Source: Hypholoma sublateritium FD-334 SS-4
Taxonomy: Eukaryota > Basidiomycota > Agaricomycetes > Agaricales > Strophariaceae
Assembly: GCA_000827495.1 (NCBI GenBank)
Contig: KN817689.1
Coordinates: forward strand, 1 to 59,393
Length of the DNA stretch: 59,393 nt
Direction of reading: 5' to 3'
Below, piece by piece: positions 11,494 through 23,779 of this stretch. A model generated the notes under the pieces. The model searched no databases. It was not told the DNA's origin and saw nothing but the letters and a program-made list of their open reading frames with translations. The stretch's first letter is position 1; every line of letters begins with the position of its first letter. Position numbers and translations under genes: made by a program.

Positions 11494-12679
11494 CGGATCT
11501 TCAGGGAAGAGGAGGGGGAGCGGTAGGACGCAATGCCCGCAGCCGTACTTATAATCTGCGGTTCCTGAAGATGCAACGGCTGATTTATAAAATGATTATT
11601 CGTCGAGGCCGATCATTTATTATCAGCGAATTTTTGGAGCGGGAGACGCTAGGGGTCGGCGTGGAAACGCTCTCATTGGATTATGAAATTCGTCGCAGCA
11701 CGCGCATGTTCTTGTGGACTACGTCTGGTACATGTAGGACGTTGAGCGCAGCGACGAGAGGACAAAACTGCTGTTATGTCGGCGGCATTGAGAAGAGCAG
11801 TTAGGCACCGGCGTCCGCTGCATTTTCGACCCGCCACCCGCCACTAGATACAAGTAATAAGCTCCGGAAAAGTGATAGTGAAAAGTAGCGAACTCAGCTG
11901 GTAAACCCGGGCCAAGCAATTTACGACTCCACCCTCTGCTCCAACGGTACACCTCATATTGAAGCGGATCCATTTGCGTTGCTTGGGCAAGGACTAGAGT
12001 TTGTCGAGTCCGTCGAAGGGAATGGTGAGGCAATAGTCCCAGTGCCGATAGTCGGCGTCAAGATTGAAGTCGGCGCCATTCGGAACCACAGAAGGATTGC
12101 GGCATATGTACTGATACCTGCTTCTTTCTACGAACCGTGATAATGGGAAATAGACATGCGGGACCGCCAAAAGATCGGTAATAGTAGTGGTTCGTAGTGG
12201 TGGAGAGTGGTGGTAAGATTAGAAGGAGCGTCCGAGGAAATTATCAGGCACCAAATTCGATGCTGACCAACGCCTGCATATCTCGGCAAGATCACGGAAT
12301 ACAAAAGACAGAACACCGGGTTACGCAAGGTCATGCAGTTAGCTTCACAATCTTTGACAATTCGTCGAGTCCATCTGACTTTATCTGCGGACGAAGTATC
12401 AAGACACCTATTTCCACCTGCTCGAAGCCAGCTTTCAAACCTGTTGTTCACTTCTGTATTTGCGTGAGTGCCGGTGTCGATGGATATGGAGGACTACTTA
12501 TGAGCCCCAAAGCTGGACGAACGTTTTACAAGTTGGTTATTCGAGCGTGCGCACTGTACGCAGAATGAACCCGTAATAAGGCAAGGTGCGTGCATTGAAA
12601 TACATTGAGGTGTAGTGTAAAATGTCCAACAGTCCACAAATTAATACGCGCGTATAACGACACCGGCCTAGATAATCAG
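11494..12679. other. Intergenic, no gene seen
   Basis: Lies between the start of the DUF6534-like gene and the stop of SKT5. Short frames on both strands show no domain. It contains the presumed promoter of the DUF6534-like gene immediately above 11493. Confidence 0.5.
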
Positions 12680-15302
12680 CTACATAATGACACACTCCTT
12701 CTCCTCCGCCTTCCCGCCTTGGATGCCCATCTCCGCGAACGTCGTCGGCTTCTTGCCCCCGCTCGACGTGCTCGGCGCGGGCGTGTGCAGCGGGCGCGGG
12801 GTCGCCATCGGCGCCGCAGTCGGCAGCGACGACACCGGCGCGTCCGTGAGCGAGTACCCGCTCCCGTTAAAGGTGCTGTTCCCCGCGCCGAGCGAGCCAA
12901 TCGAGCCGTGCGACGCGGGCGCAGGCAGCGGCGTCGCGCCTGAAGCCGCGGCGGGGTCGTCGAGGTTCAGGCGCATGCGCTCGAGGCGCGTGAGGCCCGC
13001 GCTGTCCGCACGGCCGTGCCGGCGCGCGGGGCTCGGCGGGCGCCCGCCGACGACGCGCCCGGGCGACTCCGTGCGGCGGGCGGGGCTCGCGCGGCGCTGC
13101 GGCAAGCCACCCGGCGCGCCCGGTGCAGGCGCCTGCAGCGGGGCGCCGCCGCTCGGCGCGCGGTGCGGGCTGTGCTCGCGCGCGGGGGGGCGGGCGCCGA
13201 CGGCGAGCGAGTTCTTGCGGATGACGTCGACGACCATGCGCCCGTCCGGCCGGCGGCGCGCGGGGGGCGGCGCCGCGGTGGAGCCCGCGGGGTGCTTGCG
13301 CGCCTCGGCGTCGTCGAGCTCCTTCTGCGTGGGGAAGGTGCGGCCGCCCCACGGCGGGGAGAGGGGCTGCGACTCCGCGCGCTGGGCGGCCTGCGTGCGG
13401 CGGCGCACGAGCTTCGTCTCGGTGATGCTGTCGTGCTCCTGCCGCGAGAGCTGCTGCGGCGCGGGCTGCGCGAGCGCCTGCAGGCGCGCGATGGCGTCTG
13501 TGTTCCCGTGCGCCTTCGCCTTGGAAGACAATCAGCACTAGGCGCGCCGGTAGAAGACGGCTAACTCACCCGCTGGTACCACTCCGTCGCCTTGCCCAGG
13601 TCGCGCGGCTGCCCGACGCCGACCTCCGCATAGTACCCCATCGCGAATTCCGCGCTAGGCAGCGCCTTCCTCGCCGCCTTCTCCGCGAACGTCAGCGCGA
13701 GCCCCTCGTCCTTCTCGAACCCGCCGCTCCCCGCGCCCACCTGGCCCGCCGCCGCCGCGGCGCCCCCGCTCCCACACAGGAACCACTTGCTGAGCGCCAT
13801 GTCCGCCTCGACCTCGCCCTGCTGGCTCGCGAGGGAGTAGTACTGCACGCTCAAAAGGGGATCGAAGGAGAACGGCGGCTCGGCGAACTCGTACGCGTGG
13901 CCCAGCTTGTACTGCGCGGCGCCGAAGTGCAGATACGCGGCGCGCTCGAGGTGCTTGCGGGCCTCGAGGGTGGGCGAGGAGCCCGGCGGGATGAGGGGGA
14001 CGAGGAGGGAGGCGGGCACGGTGACCTGGGTGAACTCGGAGAGGAGGAGGAGCGCATATACGTATGCGGGCTGGGGACATGAGAGCGAGGCGAGGAGGGC
14101 GGCGCGCTGCAGCAGCGGGAGGGCGGTCTGCGGATTCGATGGTAGCGATAGCTGGCCGAGGAGGTGTGCCATTCCTAGACGCTGGGGAATGTTAGCCAAA
14201 GTAGGAATACACGGGATGGGAGGACATACGTATAGACAGCTCTCGACGTTGAGCTTGACACCCCGCTCGAAGCACTCCTTCGCATGGGCGTGGTCGTTGA
14301 AGTTCTCATAGTCCCTGCCCAACCGGAACCACGCCTGGTTGTAGCCACCCCTTGCCGCCGCCTCGAAGTCGCGAAAGGCGGTGCGTGGATTATGCCTGAT
14401 GAGATCGGGGAACGCGCCGCTGGCAGAAAAGTTGGCGCGCATAGAGATGGCCTCCGCGACGTGCAGCGGCATCTTGCCCTGCGCGGGGTTGTGCGAGGTG
14501 GCGAGCTGGAGGACGATCGGAATGGCGGTGTGGGCGAGGCGGTCGAGGGCGGTGTCGACGAGGGTGATGGGGCCCACAGGCGGGTCCGTCGCGGCCAGGC
14601 CGCCCGACGCACGGTCGACGAGGACGAAGACGTCGCGGCACCAGGCGATCTTGAGCGCCGGGTCGTGTGTGGGGCTGACGACGTGCTGGGCGGCTTCCTG
14701 GAGCTGTGATAAGATGGGGATGGGCGCTGTGAGCGCCGGGATCGCCGGTGGCTGCTGTGTCGTCGCAGGCGGCGGCGACTGCGTTGCTGCGGCGGCCGGC
14801 TGCAAGGCCAGCGGCGCGGGCGGGGGGACGGATGTCATGGACAGATTTGCAAGCGACTGGGCGAATTCCTCCTGCGAGGGCTGTATGTACTGCTGCTGTG
14901 GCTGTTGTGCCCAGGGCGACCAGGCCTGCTGCTGCTGCTGCTGCTGCTGGTGCTGGCGGGGAAGAGGCGCAGATGCCGGGGCGTAGCTGATCGGCGGCTG
15001 CGTCTGGTACACCTGATCGTCCAGCGTTCGCGCCATCTACGGGCCGTTCAGTCATCACTCTCCCGCACATACAATCCACGCACATTCGCAGGGATCGATC
15101 GGTCGAGCTTGTGCGGCCGCGGTGCTATGAGCGGATTCTCAAAGTGCGGCGGCGACTCGAGCTCATACACGCTGGGGGTGTTGTATCTCTCCGTCTCGAT
15201 GAGCAGATCGCGCGGCAGAGGCGGAATCGGCGGCGGCGGGCCCGGATAGTTGACGCTCGATGCGGGTTTTGGAGGGAGAGGAGGGAGGGGAGGGGCGGAC
15301 AT
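12680..15302 (-). CDS. skt5: Chitin synthase activator SKT5/CHS4, Sel1 repeats and CaaX tail
   Basis: Predicted exons are 15302-15069, 15012-14230, 14181-13570 and 13519-12680, about 822 residues. The start MSAPPLPPLPPKPASS is proline-rich; a Gln-rich stretch follows. Sel1-like repeats occupy the middle, with ARGGYNQAWFRLGRDY, CFERGVKLNVESC, LGMAHLLGQLSLP and AEFAMGYYAEVGVGQ. The C-terminus is disordered (Pro, Arg, Ser) and ends CVIM, a prenylation (CaaX) signal. In yeasts this protein brings chitin synthase III to the plasma membrane at growth sites, and farnesylation supports that. Introns of 48 and 50 nt are clear; the first (about 56 nt, 15013-15068) has an ambiguous donor. Everything seen is consistent with a working gene. 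Confidence 0.92.
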
Positions 15303-16074
15303 TGCATCGACGGCGTCCACAGATGAGTGCGATATAAAGACCGCCCTTGGCACAGCCACATCCTCAAACCCGCAGCTTCGCCGTGTTTCCGAGTCCGCCA
15401 AGTTTCCGCAGTCCCATCGATGGATCCATAGATACTGATCCTATATCTGCTTCTAGCTTCTTCAACGCGCGTCGTGGAACGACCAATCATACGTGTCGGT
15501 TAGGTTTCAACTAGAAAGCAACCATAAAGTACAGCTTTGGTACAGCCATTCAGCGTCAGACGAGGTCAGACGCGCCCACGACGCGCCCGTCGATATACCC
15601 GTAAAATTCCATATTTCCGGGACTGCGCCTTCGCTAAGCACTCCTTACAACCATACTTGCATGGTAAATACTAATACGAGCAACCTTACTTCACTGGTAA
15701 ATTTCTGTTCTGCGACGCGTCGCCTCGGCCTCATAACATTCGGCGTGCACGCTCCGCTCGGCCTCGCCTCACCGGAATCAATTTCGGCCCCGTGTGCTTA
15801 ATCCGTTCAAACGCTCCATGTATAAAAAGCTCGGCAGACATGCAGAGGACGGGTTAATTATGGAAATCGGCCTACATAATCTACTTATTCGCAAAGTTCC
15901 TCATCGCTGGATGTTCTGCTTGTGTTCTGTATCCAGTTCGACTACTATACGTGACAGCAAAAATACTAGGCCCTATTTTCCGATGTTAATCCCAAAGTAC
16001 AGCTTTCTGTATAAGCTTCTACCACCAAAACACGCAGCCAATTATCTGGCGCACGAGCTGGACAGCCCCGCCAG
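15303..16074. other. Intergenic, upstream of SKT5
   Basis: Contains the presumed SKT5 promoter just above 15302 and then unassigned sequence up to the hAT-like element. Frames of up to 128 codons have no recognisable content. Its right edge includes one copy of the element's 9-bp target duplication (16066-16074). Confidence 0.5.
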
Positions 16075-16795
16075 CAGTATTATGCCCTTGAGTACAAAGG
16101 TCGCTGAATGTCAGTGGTTGCCACTGCTTTTCACTGGACATTTACAGTACTTACCAGCGAATATTACTGACCAACACTGATAGTCATTAGTAATAATTTT
16201 GAACACATGTAATATACACTGGTTATTGCTGATAATTACTGNTGATCACTGTCATACAGTGGTCATCATTGACCTGCAGTGAGCACCGAAAATTGATCTC
16301 TGGAATGGGTCTAAATTTCTATAATACATCTCACGGCTGTGTTAGAGGCCTTTTCAATTAGTCCTCTACCCACAATATGAGTTTTTCCTTCCACAAAAGC
16401 CAAGCAAATGCCTCAATACAGTATCGGCGGAAGTCGGAAGCACGTCTGCATATTGTTACTTTTCGATCTCGTGTCGACGGCGTATCAAGGTAATTTAACC
16501 TATAAAATTAACGTCGCTGGGAAGGGATATATACAGCCTATCATCTCATGCAATAATATTTTTCATTAGATGCCTAGGGCTACGTCTAAGGGCGTTATAC
16601 ACCATGGGCGCCATTCGGCATCCATGATGTCCCGTGGCGGACACTGAATATTACCTCCGGCAGCCGGCGGCACCCGCTGAATATCGGTGAAAGCCGTTGG
16701 TCAACAGAACCCAACAGTCATCACCAGTAACCATCAATGACCACTGATGTTCACTGATGATCATCAATATACTTTATACTCAAGGGCATATAACT
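16075..16795. mobile_element. Non-autonomous hAT-like element, 721 bp
   Basis: Inverted ends of about 25 bp: CAGTATTATGCCCTTGAGTA on the left and the complement of TACTCAAGGGCATATAACT on the right, sharing ATGCCCTTGAGTA exactly. The same nine bases, CCCCGCCAG, flank both ends (16066-16074 and 16796-16804), fitting an 8-9 bp target duplication typical of hAT elements. The interior has no transposase. It carries short repeats of CACTGATGATCA/CAGTGGTCA type near both ends and one unresolved base at 16242. Confidence 0.7.
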
Positions 16796-17503
16796 CCCCG
16801 CCAGATAATTTAATCCTGATTGACAGGAGTCAAAGGACGCTACGTCTGCGTATTTTATCCATATTGTTGTTGGGCCTGTTGGAATAAGATTATCTGATAT
16901 CGCGCAAGCATGGCGGGCGCTAATTGTATCGCTAGTTGAACGACATACGTATCGAGCAACACAGAAAGATATAATTTCGAATCCACCCCTACCGCACATC
17001 ACGGTCTTTCAAATCTAACGGTATTCAATTATATCGTACAAAGGCTCTCATAGTAGTACATAATACATAATTTCGACGAAAAAGAACTGTGCGCACCCAA
17101 CGAAGTAGATCTACGTCAGCCGTTTACAATAATCAGGATTCCCCACCGGATTCTGCGTGTAGCGAATCATCAGACCACAGAAATAGCGTATAAAAAATGG
17201 ATAGACAGACCAAGGCCCAGTTCGGGAAAGGAGTGACGGTGCCACTGCCCCCGCCCACCGCAAATGTGTATACGAACACCATGACCTAGAAATAGTCCGA
17301 ATTGATATAGGCGCCTGGGCGCAGCATATGCGACATACCGACGTCCCACCGTCAAGTGCAGCGCTCAGCAGGAAGCTAGCCCCCGTCAGACTCCTGTAAA
17401 CCCCGATAAAATAGAGCTCACTTGTATTTCCTGAACCACGTCGCTCGATACCTACACATCCCCCGATAAGCACCGCCCGCACGCAAGAAAAATCGTAGAG
17501 AAC
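16796..17503. other. Intergenic, no gene seen
   Basis: Sits between the hAT-like element and the stop codon of the OPT transporter. The minus-strand frame at 17111-17482 has no recognised domain. Probably the 3' region of the transporter gene. Confidence 0.45.
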
Positions 17504-20500
17504 CTACTTCCGGAGGTAGTACTGCGAGAATATCGCCAGCACAAACGAGGTAAAGACGGACGAGTTGATCCCGACGCTCAGAAACCCGAGCTCAGCTGGG
17601 GTGGGTCATGCTAAGGTTAGGTTACGATGGGATGGGGTATAAATGGAGGGACGCACCGGTGACGATGGGCGTGAAGACGTAGTTGAACCCGGCCTTGGGG
17701 TACCTCCTGTGCAGGAGCCAGAACGGGACCGGCACGACGAGGCCTACGAGGAGCATGTACGGGACGAACTGCGAGTAAATTAAAATTATCAGCTTCGCGA
17801 GATCCCCGTCGCAAAGGCTCAGGCTCAGGCTCACCGCGTAGTGCGTCCCCGTAGCGTACAGCGGCTTCCCCAGCGCTCCCCACGCAATCGCGGCGCTGTT
17901 ATACGATTGCACCTATAATCACCCCTTGGTCAGTTGGTGTATCGGTTAGGATAGCGAGCGCACTTCACCTGCTGGCCGGACCACACATTCGTCCCCTGCA
18001 CACTGCGCAGCACGTCTCTCTGTGCGTTCAACACGACCTGTCGTCCACGTAGGTGCTCACACCTTCGATATAGCTAATGGCGACCACGTACTTTCATAAT
18101 CACGAAATTCAGCAGTCCGCCCTGTGAAAGTTCCCCTGAGGACGTACACAGACACCCAGGCACAAATGGACTCACAACGATGGTGCCGATCACTTGGACG
18201 ACAAAGGTGACGCGCGGAGGCAGTTTGCAGTACTGGCCCTGTGGTGTCGCGCAAATCAATCAGCCAGGAACAGTACGTTATGCAATGATGCTTTGGCGTA
18301 CGAGCTTGAGGTCGCCCAGGAGGTTGAGCGCCTGCACCACCGGGTTGTATCCGTACATCGTGAAGTACATGTTCGCCACCGGCTTCCCGGGGATCAGCGC
18401 GCCGCCGAGCATCTGCGGACGCCCGCGATAGATTGAATAAAGGCGTCAGTGGCACAAGGTACTGCGTACCTGGACCATATCCTCGATGCTGGGAGCATAC
18501 CCCACAGTTGCGTTGAGCTGCGTGGCATTATTTGAGGTCAGGCATCCTCGAAAAGCCGGAGTATAGGCGAAAAACGTACGGTGCCGATGACTGGGACGAA
18601 CATCCACGCGAAGAAAAGCGCGATAAGCGTCGCCCACCAGGGCAGCCCCGACTTCGCCGCATATGTAGTCCCAATCGCCATCGCAGTCGTCGCGATGAAG
18701 ATGAAGAAATACCACCAGTTCGAGATATCCTTGTATATCTACCGTCCAAAATCAGCCGACCACACATCACAGACATGGACGTGCGAGCAATACTCACCCG
18801 CATTTTGAGGTAGTGCGGATCGTCCGAATCGGACGTCTGATCGTCTGCAAGTAAGTGTGGGTCGAAGACGGCAAACGCAGCTACGCACGCGGTAGTCGCG
18901 AACGATCTTGTACACGGTTTGATAATGCCACAGGAAGAAATGCGTTATTGCCGCTGTTTCAGGATCGAATCAGGAACTCGAAGGGAAGAGAGCCTCGCCA
19001 CATACCGCCGATATACATCGTCCTGCTGATCTTGAACAGCATTTGCGATGCAGCGTACCAAGGAAGACCCTGAGATAGGGTGTTTGTTGACAAATTGCGA
19101 GCCCTCCCGCAAACTGATGTACTTACCTGGACTGCCAACTTCTCTTTATTGAGCGTGAAATCCGGGTTTAAGATGGACAGCTGGTCGTATTCGGTACCTG
19201 GTACTGATAAGAGGGCTGTATTCATTATGGGGCGCATGTATCTCACCGTTCGCATAGTATAAAAGCTGCGTAAGGAACGGGAACCGTTGCGCATTCCACG
19301 TATTCATCGCGTAGCATGCACAAAATGCGATCCTAAGGGCGGGAGAATATCAGGTGTTAGCCTGGATGTTATTCAAATGCACTCACATGCAGACTGCGCA
19401 TCCAGCATATAGAGATAGCTGAGTTGACAATGGAGTGAAGAGCGACCCAATGGATCCTCCGCCGGCCCCGACATACGCCCAGTCGAAGCAGATGGAAAAG
19501 GCGCCCAGGCCTTCGTTTCCGGCGGCTCCGCCTGTAGATAGGATATTTAGAGGAATATAGCAATTAGGAAAGCGTCTACTCACCAAAGATCCGGGTGAAC
19601 CATGCGCTCTTTTGGTTCGCGAGGCAGAAGATACTGACGCCCGTGAGCGTGCTGGAGAACCAACCGTGAGAAACTTCGTAGCGGAACAGGCGGACAAAAC
19701 AAACGGGGCAATATATTCCTAATTGAGCGTCAGTCAATTTATGATGCCGAGCGAGGGTGGCAAAAGGTCTTACAGGGAACCACTCCCAGACAAAGATTAC
19801 GATGAAAACGATCCAGAAGAACTTCAGTCTCTTTTTCTGCAGAACCGCCTCTCGGCCTCGATGTAGTGCGTCAAATAGTTGGACGGTTGGCATGAGCTGA
19901 GGGTATACTGCAAATGTAGGGTACACTAAGAAACTCCTCACGACGCCTGAGTATCGCATGAATCTCAACATCAAGTCGCAAGAAACAGAGACGAGATTGC
20001 TCACCTGCCATCCCGTAACCGATCAGTTGAGACCCGATTAATCTAGCAAACAAGGTGAGCGCTCATTACTACGGTCTCGGGCAAATGTCGAACATACGTA
20101 AAGATTCCTACACCAGCGTTTGGGCGCACATTATAGTAGAGATCTTGGGCAGCGAATATGCTGATAGCCAAGGCGGATGAGGACGCCGTGGACGCCATTA
20201 TAGTTATGGCAACATGTTCTTTAATATCTATGCCAAAATTCAGCTGGCGTCTACTACTAGTAGTATTGAAGCTAGTTTATTCTGCGAATGCATACGTACT
20301 GAAGGGACCGGGATTCATGAATCTGCGTTTTTTTATTCAGGTACATATGCACTTAGATGGACGACACACCTACCTCCAAAAAGCGTTGTCGGGAGTTTTG
20401 AACCTAGCGTTTTTCCCCGGCCCTGGAATGATCTCCTCCATGGCCTACGCAAAGGCATCAGATATGCCACTTCGGAAGGCATATTTGACCATTACCTTGC

Positions 20501-21160
20501 CGATAATATATGATATAATCTTGCACATAGAGCTCAATAAAACCCGTCTTACGATAGATCAGGAGAAACTTACCTGTAAAAATAGCCGGCTTACTGAGAC
20601 CTACGTGAATTATCAGCCTGAAATTCACCGCCGAGCGAGCTGCAGCTGAACGTACCGTTTGCGGACGGAAGTACTAATTGATTGTAAGGCTTGTCATAAT
20701 TGACATTCATAAGTGCCCGAAACTCACGAATATTTGGCCCAACACGGCGGCAAAACACGACAGACCCAGGGACAGAAACCACATTCGAAAAGTCCATATC
20801 GGCAGAGTTGGATCATCGTCAAGGGAAATAAGGCGAGTGGAATAATCTGCATCTGTATCTAAAGTGTTCGAACAGCAGTCTCAGCGATACCATACTATAT
20901 TTGATAGAGTGAGACGATGACCTACCTATCGGACGTTCCTTTCCATCTGCGCCAAGGTCAATCAGCCTTGGGCCGTCGAACACTTCTCCAATTTGTGTGT
21001 AATCTAGCCCTTCGAGGTGAATCTTATCGTCCGCAATATCAGACTGTTTTTCGTCGCCGTATGACGATTGTCTGTGCAGTAAACCATTGACATCCCCCTT
21101 CGCCGTTGATTTCTCCTGCTCGAATCCAGGTTTCGTATCCTGCGGCTCTTTGGAGGACAT
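17504..21160 (-). CDS. OPT-family oligopeptide transporter
   Basis: ATG at 21160 (MSSKEPQDTKP) and stop at 17504 (IFSQYYLRK). The coding sequence is cut into many short exons. In order I can read: LDYTQIGEVFDGPR; DDDPTLPIWTFRMWFLSLGL; YFRPQTV; IIGK joined to AMEEIIPGPGKNARFKT; NIKEHVAITIMASTASSSA; AAQDLYYNVRPNAG; RLIGSQLIGYGMAG; VYPQLMPTVQLFDALHRG; WFTRIFG; GLGAFSICFDWAYVG; LLSVPGTEYDQLSILNPDF; YFFIFIATTAMAIGTTYA; PVANMYFTMYGYN; RRYPKAGFNYVFTPIVTG. These are hallmark OPT segments. Such proton-coupled plasma-membrane carriers import small peptides or related compounds. I see no broken exon, but the full splice chain was not worked out base by base. Confidence 0.9.
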
Positions 21161-22210
21161 CGCAGTAAGAGGGGTCAAATCATCCGTCTCGTGCGCATTT
21201 CAATCTTTATGTATGTGATTTATGTGCTTCCTACCTTAATCTAGACATTTGCACATGGTTCTAGACGATAAGATCAGTTGACCCTGTCCTGGTTAGTTGA
21301 ATACAGAGGAGCGCCAAGGAAAGAAACGATAAAAATAAGCAGGCACTGCGTACATGAAATACACGCGATACACGAGAAGCTGGTCTCACAGTCGATTCGT
21401 AGCGAAAGGGAAATAGAGGTAAGTATCAGAAAACACTGAGTATCCTAAGCCTCCATTTTTGGGGCGCTGCGTATTTTGAATGGATCTGGGGCTGCTCCAG
21501 TCAAAGGCTACGCTTCTGGTCTCGATTTACATCCTTGAACGTTAAAGTGGCGCAATTGCTCTGATAGCAACTAAAGAGCTCGGATTTATCTATTTGCGTG
21601 ACAGTCATGCGAATTCCTCAAAAGACTGCTCGGTGTATCTTCGAAGATAGCTATACCATTTTTCGAGCCGTCGGCTCCGTTGAAGTAAACTTGTTATCTA
21701 TGGTGGTAAAATCAAAGATGGCCTCGCCAGTCGCACCTGGTGGGCGCTTTGGTTAATTTTAACTTCGTTAATAAATTCTATTTCTGGCAATATTTGCCAT
21801 CGCCATTCGACGAACAGAAACGCGTTGAGGTGGGAGCGTCTTTAGTATGTAGCGAACATTATTATTAAATTATTTTGGGGGTGTACACAGGAGGTGAGTA
21901 CAGGACGAAGCTGACTCGCTTGTAGGTGCGAAAAAATATACGATTGGGCACTGAGAAGACTGATGAATGGGACGTTTCTCAGAAAGAGAAAGTATCCACG
22001 TGGAAAGCGGGAAAGATATAAGACGAAAGAGATGCGTGATGCCAGAACTGGACGATAGATATGGAGATAGGGGAGGGAGCGTTGGCCCGGAGCATGCACG
22101 TGACCAAGTCGATACCTAGTACGTCGAAAGCCAATGGGCTTTAAATTGGACAGTGCGGTCGTGGGGCGACATCCTCGGGGAAACTGAACAGGGTGTCCAC
22201 GAGAAAAGGA
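21161..22210. other. Intergenic, no gene seen
   Basis: About 1 kb between the OPT start and the VPS74 stop. It is AT-richer than its flanks, with only short frames. It should hold the OPT promoter above 21160. Confidence 0.5.
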
Positions 22211-23496
22211 TTAAAGCAAAGAATCGAGCTTTGACAAGACCTCGAGCACGCCAGCGATCAACTCGAAACCAACATCGTCGTCACCGCCCATGGCCTCCTT
22301 TCGCACTTCCTGCAGAAGCCCCAGAACAACCTCCCTACCACCCATTTCGATTCCGCCGCCGCTCGCTAATCGGGTGGCCTGCCTCCTTCGTCCAGCCGCT
22401 GTAGCCGCGGGCATTGGCATATCTGCACCGATGCCTCCGCTTCCGAAGGGCCAGGTGACAAACTCGCCGAGAATATCGTCGCACCTCTGGAATGCGGCTT
22501 CGCGTTCTTCGTATCCCAGTCGTCCAAAGGCGTTGTCGAGCACACTAGCGGAATAAGCGGCGCAGACAAGACAGACAGCGCGTAGAACTCGGCATTGGAT
22601 ACCTTCCTTGTCTAGAGCGCCCGGCGGGATAGCGCTTGTGGTGGAGGTGAGGAGAGTGACGACGCGGTTGATGATGGCTTCTTTAGTGCGCACATCAGCA
22701 ACTGGGTGTGTAGCCATATCGAAGAGAAGAAAGTTGCGCTTCTCCGTCCGCAGTACGCCCTTGTCGACCAGCCCCTTTGCGAGTCGTTCGCGAACTTGTT
22801 TGAGCTGAAAACCAATCTTCATAACGTTCCACGTTTCTCCTGAAGGAAAGGTCAGATTGAAAGTACATCAATCTAGGACGCAACCATACCGCTCAGAAGA
22901 TCCACCCAAGAGTTTATGCTCATTTTCTCTATGTCCTGTTGAGACCGCATCATTCTCAATGCTTCGTCAAGAATCGTTTCGCCGGTTTGTCGATCGTCAA
23001 TGACCTCAACGAGTCTCTCGGTGACGGGAATGCGTCGTCGATTGGGGTCTCGCACGAGAGCTATACGTCGACGTAGCGCGAGTTCGATGAGAATGCATCC
23101 ACGCAACGCGTAGGAGATATTGTCGTTCCAAAAGGATAGGTATCCCTACGATATATGGCATCAGTAGTAAACCCATTTACAAGACTGGCGAGGTAATGTT
23201 GTCCAGCAGTGACGCACCTGCTTATCCTTGATTCCCAGCAGCAAGACCTCCTCCATTATCGTCAGTCGGGGCATCTTTCCACCAATCTTGGCCTCCTCCC
23301 CCGCATCCTGCTGCAGGTCCCTGGGGTCGAAGGCGATTCTATGGCCGCCTTCGAAGGCGGAACCGGCGTGCTGCGCGGCTGGCGGGGTGTTGCCTCTGCT
23401 GGCACCTGCTGCTGGGCGATGTACGTCGTCTTCATCGATGTAGCTGTTGGATGCAGCTCCTGCGCGTCGTCGCGATAGACCGCCCGCGGATGCCAT
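22211..23496 (-). CDS. vps74: Golgi PI4P-binding protein VPS74/GOLPH3 (GPP34)
   Basis: Three exons, 23496-23218, 23145-22890 and 22839-22211, give 387 residues; introns are 72 and 50 nt and every join is in phase. After a disordered N-terminus ([11 protein letters not shown], acidic YIDEDD) the GPP34 fold runs from about residue 80 to the end: [86 protein letters not shown]. The Trp of SFWND, the Arg of ALRG and the basic pair in RERLAK match the positions known to bind phosphatidylinositol 4-phosphate. The protein retains glycosyltransferases in the Golgi through COPI. Length and order are normal for a fungal orthologue; no defect is seen. Confidence 0.95.
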
Positions 23497-23779
23497 ACCT
23501 CGAATGAGTTGAAGATGAAGTCGAAGGGAAATCAAGCCTGTCCGTCGACGCCCCTAGTCACATGTTCCCACTTTCCATCTCCGCTGCCCGCAGCCGCAGT
23601 CGGGACTCGGGCGACTGATGGGGCGACTATACTTAACTTGACTACAACTTGACTATAACTCTTTTACTACGCGCCCGTTCGATCAGTCAAATATAAGTAT
23701 CTTTAATTTTTGTCTACAAGTACAACATTGCGAAGACAAGCTGATATCATAAATACAATCTACTAACTGTCCGTAACAG

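Noticed and set aside
12687..13541. 284-codon plus-strand frame
   Set aside because: Antisense shadow of the last SKT5 exon; the sense strand ends in a CaaX box and fits the splice chain.
15794..16180. 128-codon plus-strand frame
   Set aside because: Crosses into the hAT-like element and shows no protein-like pattern.
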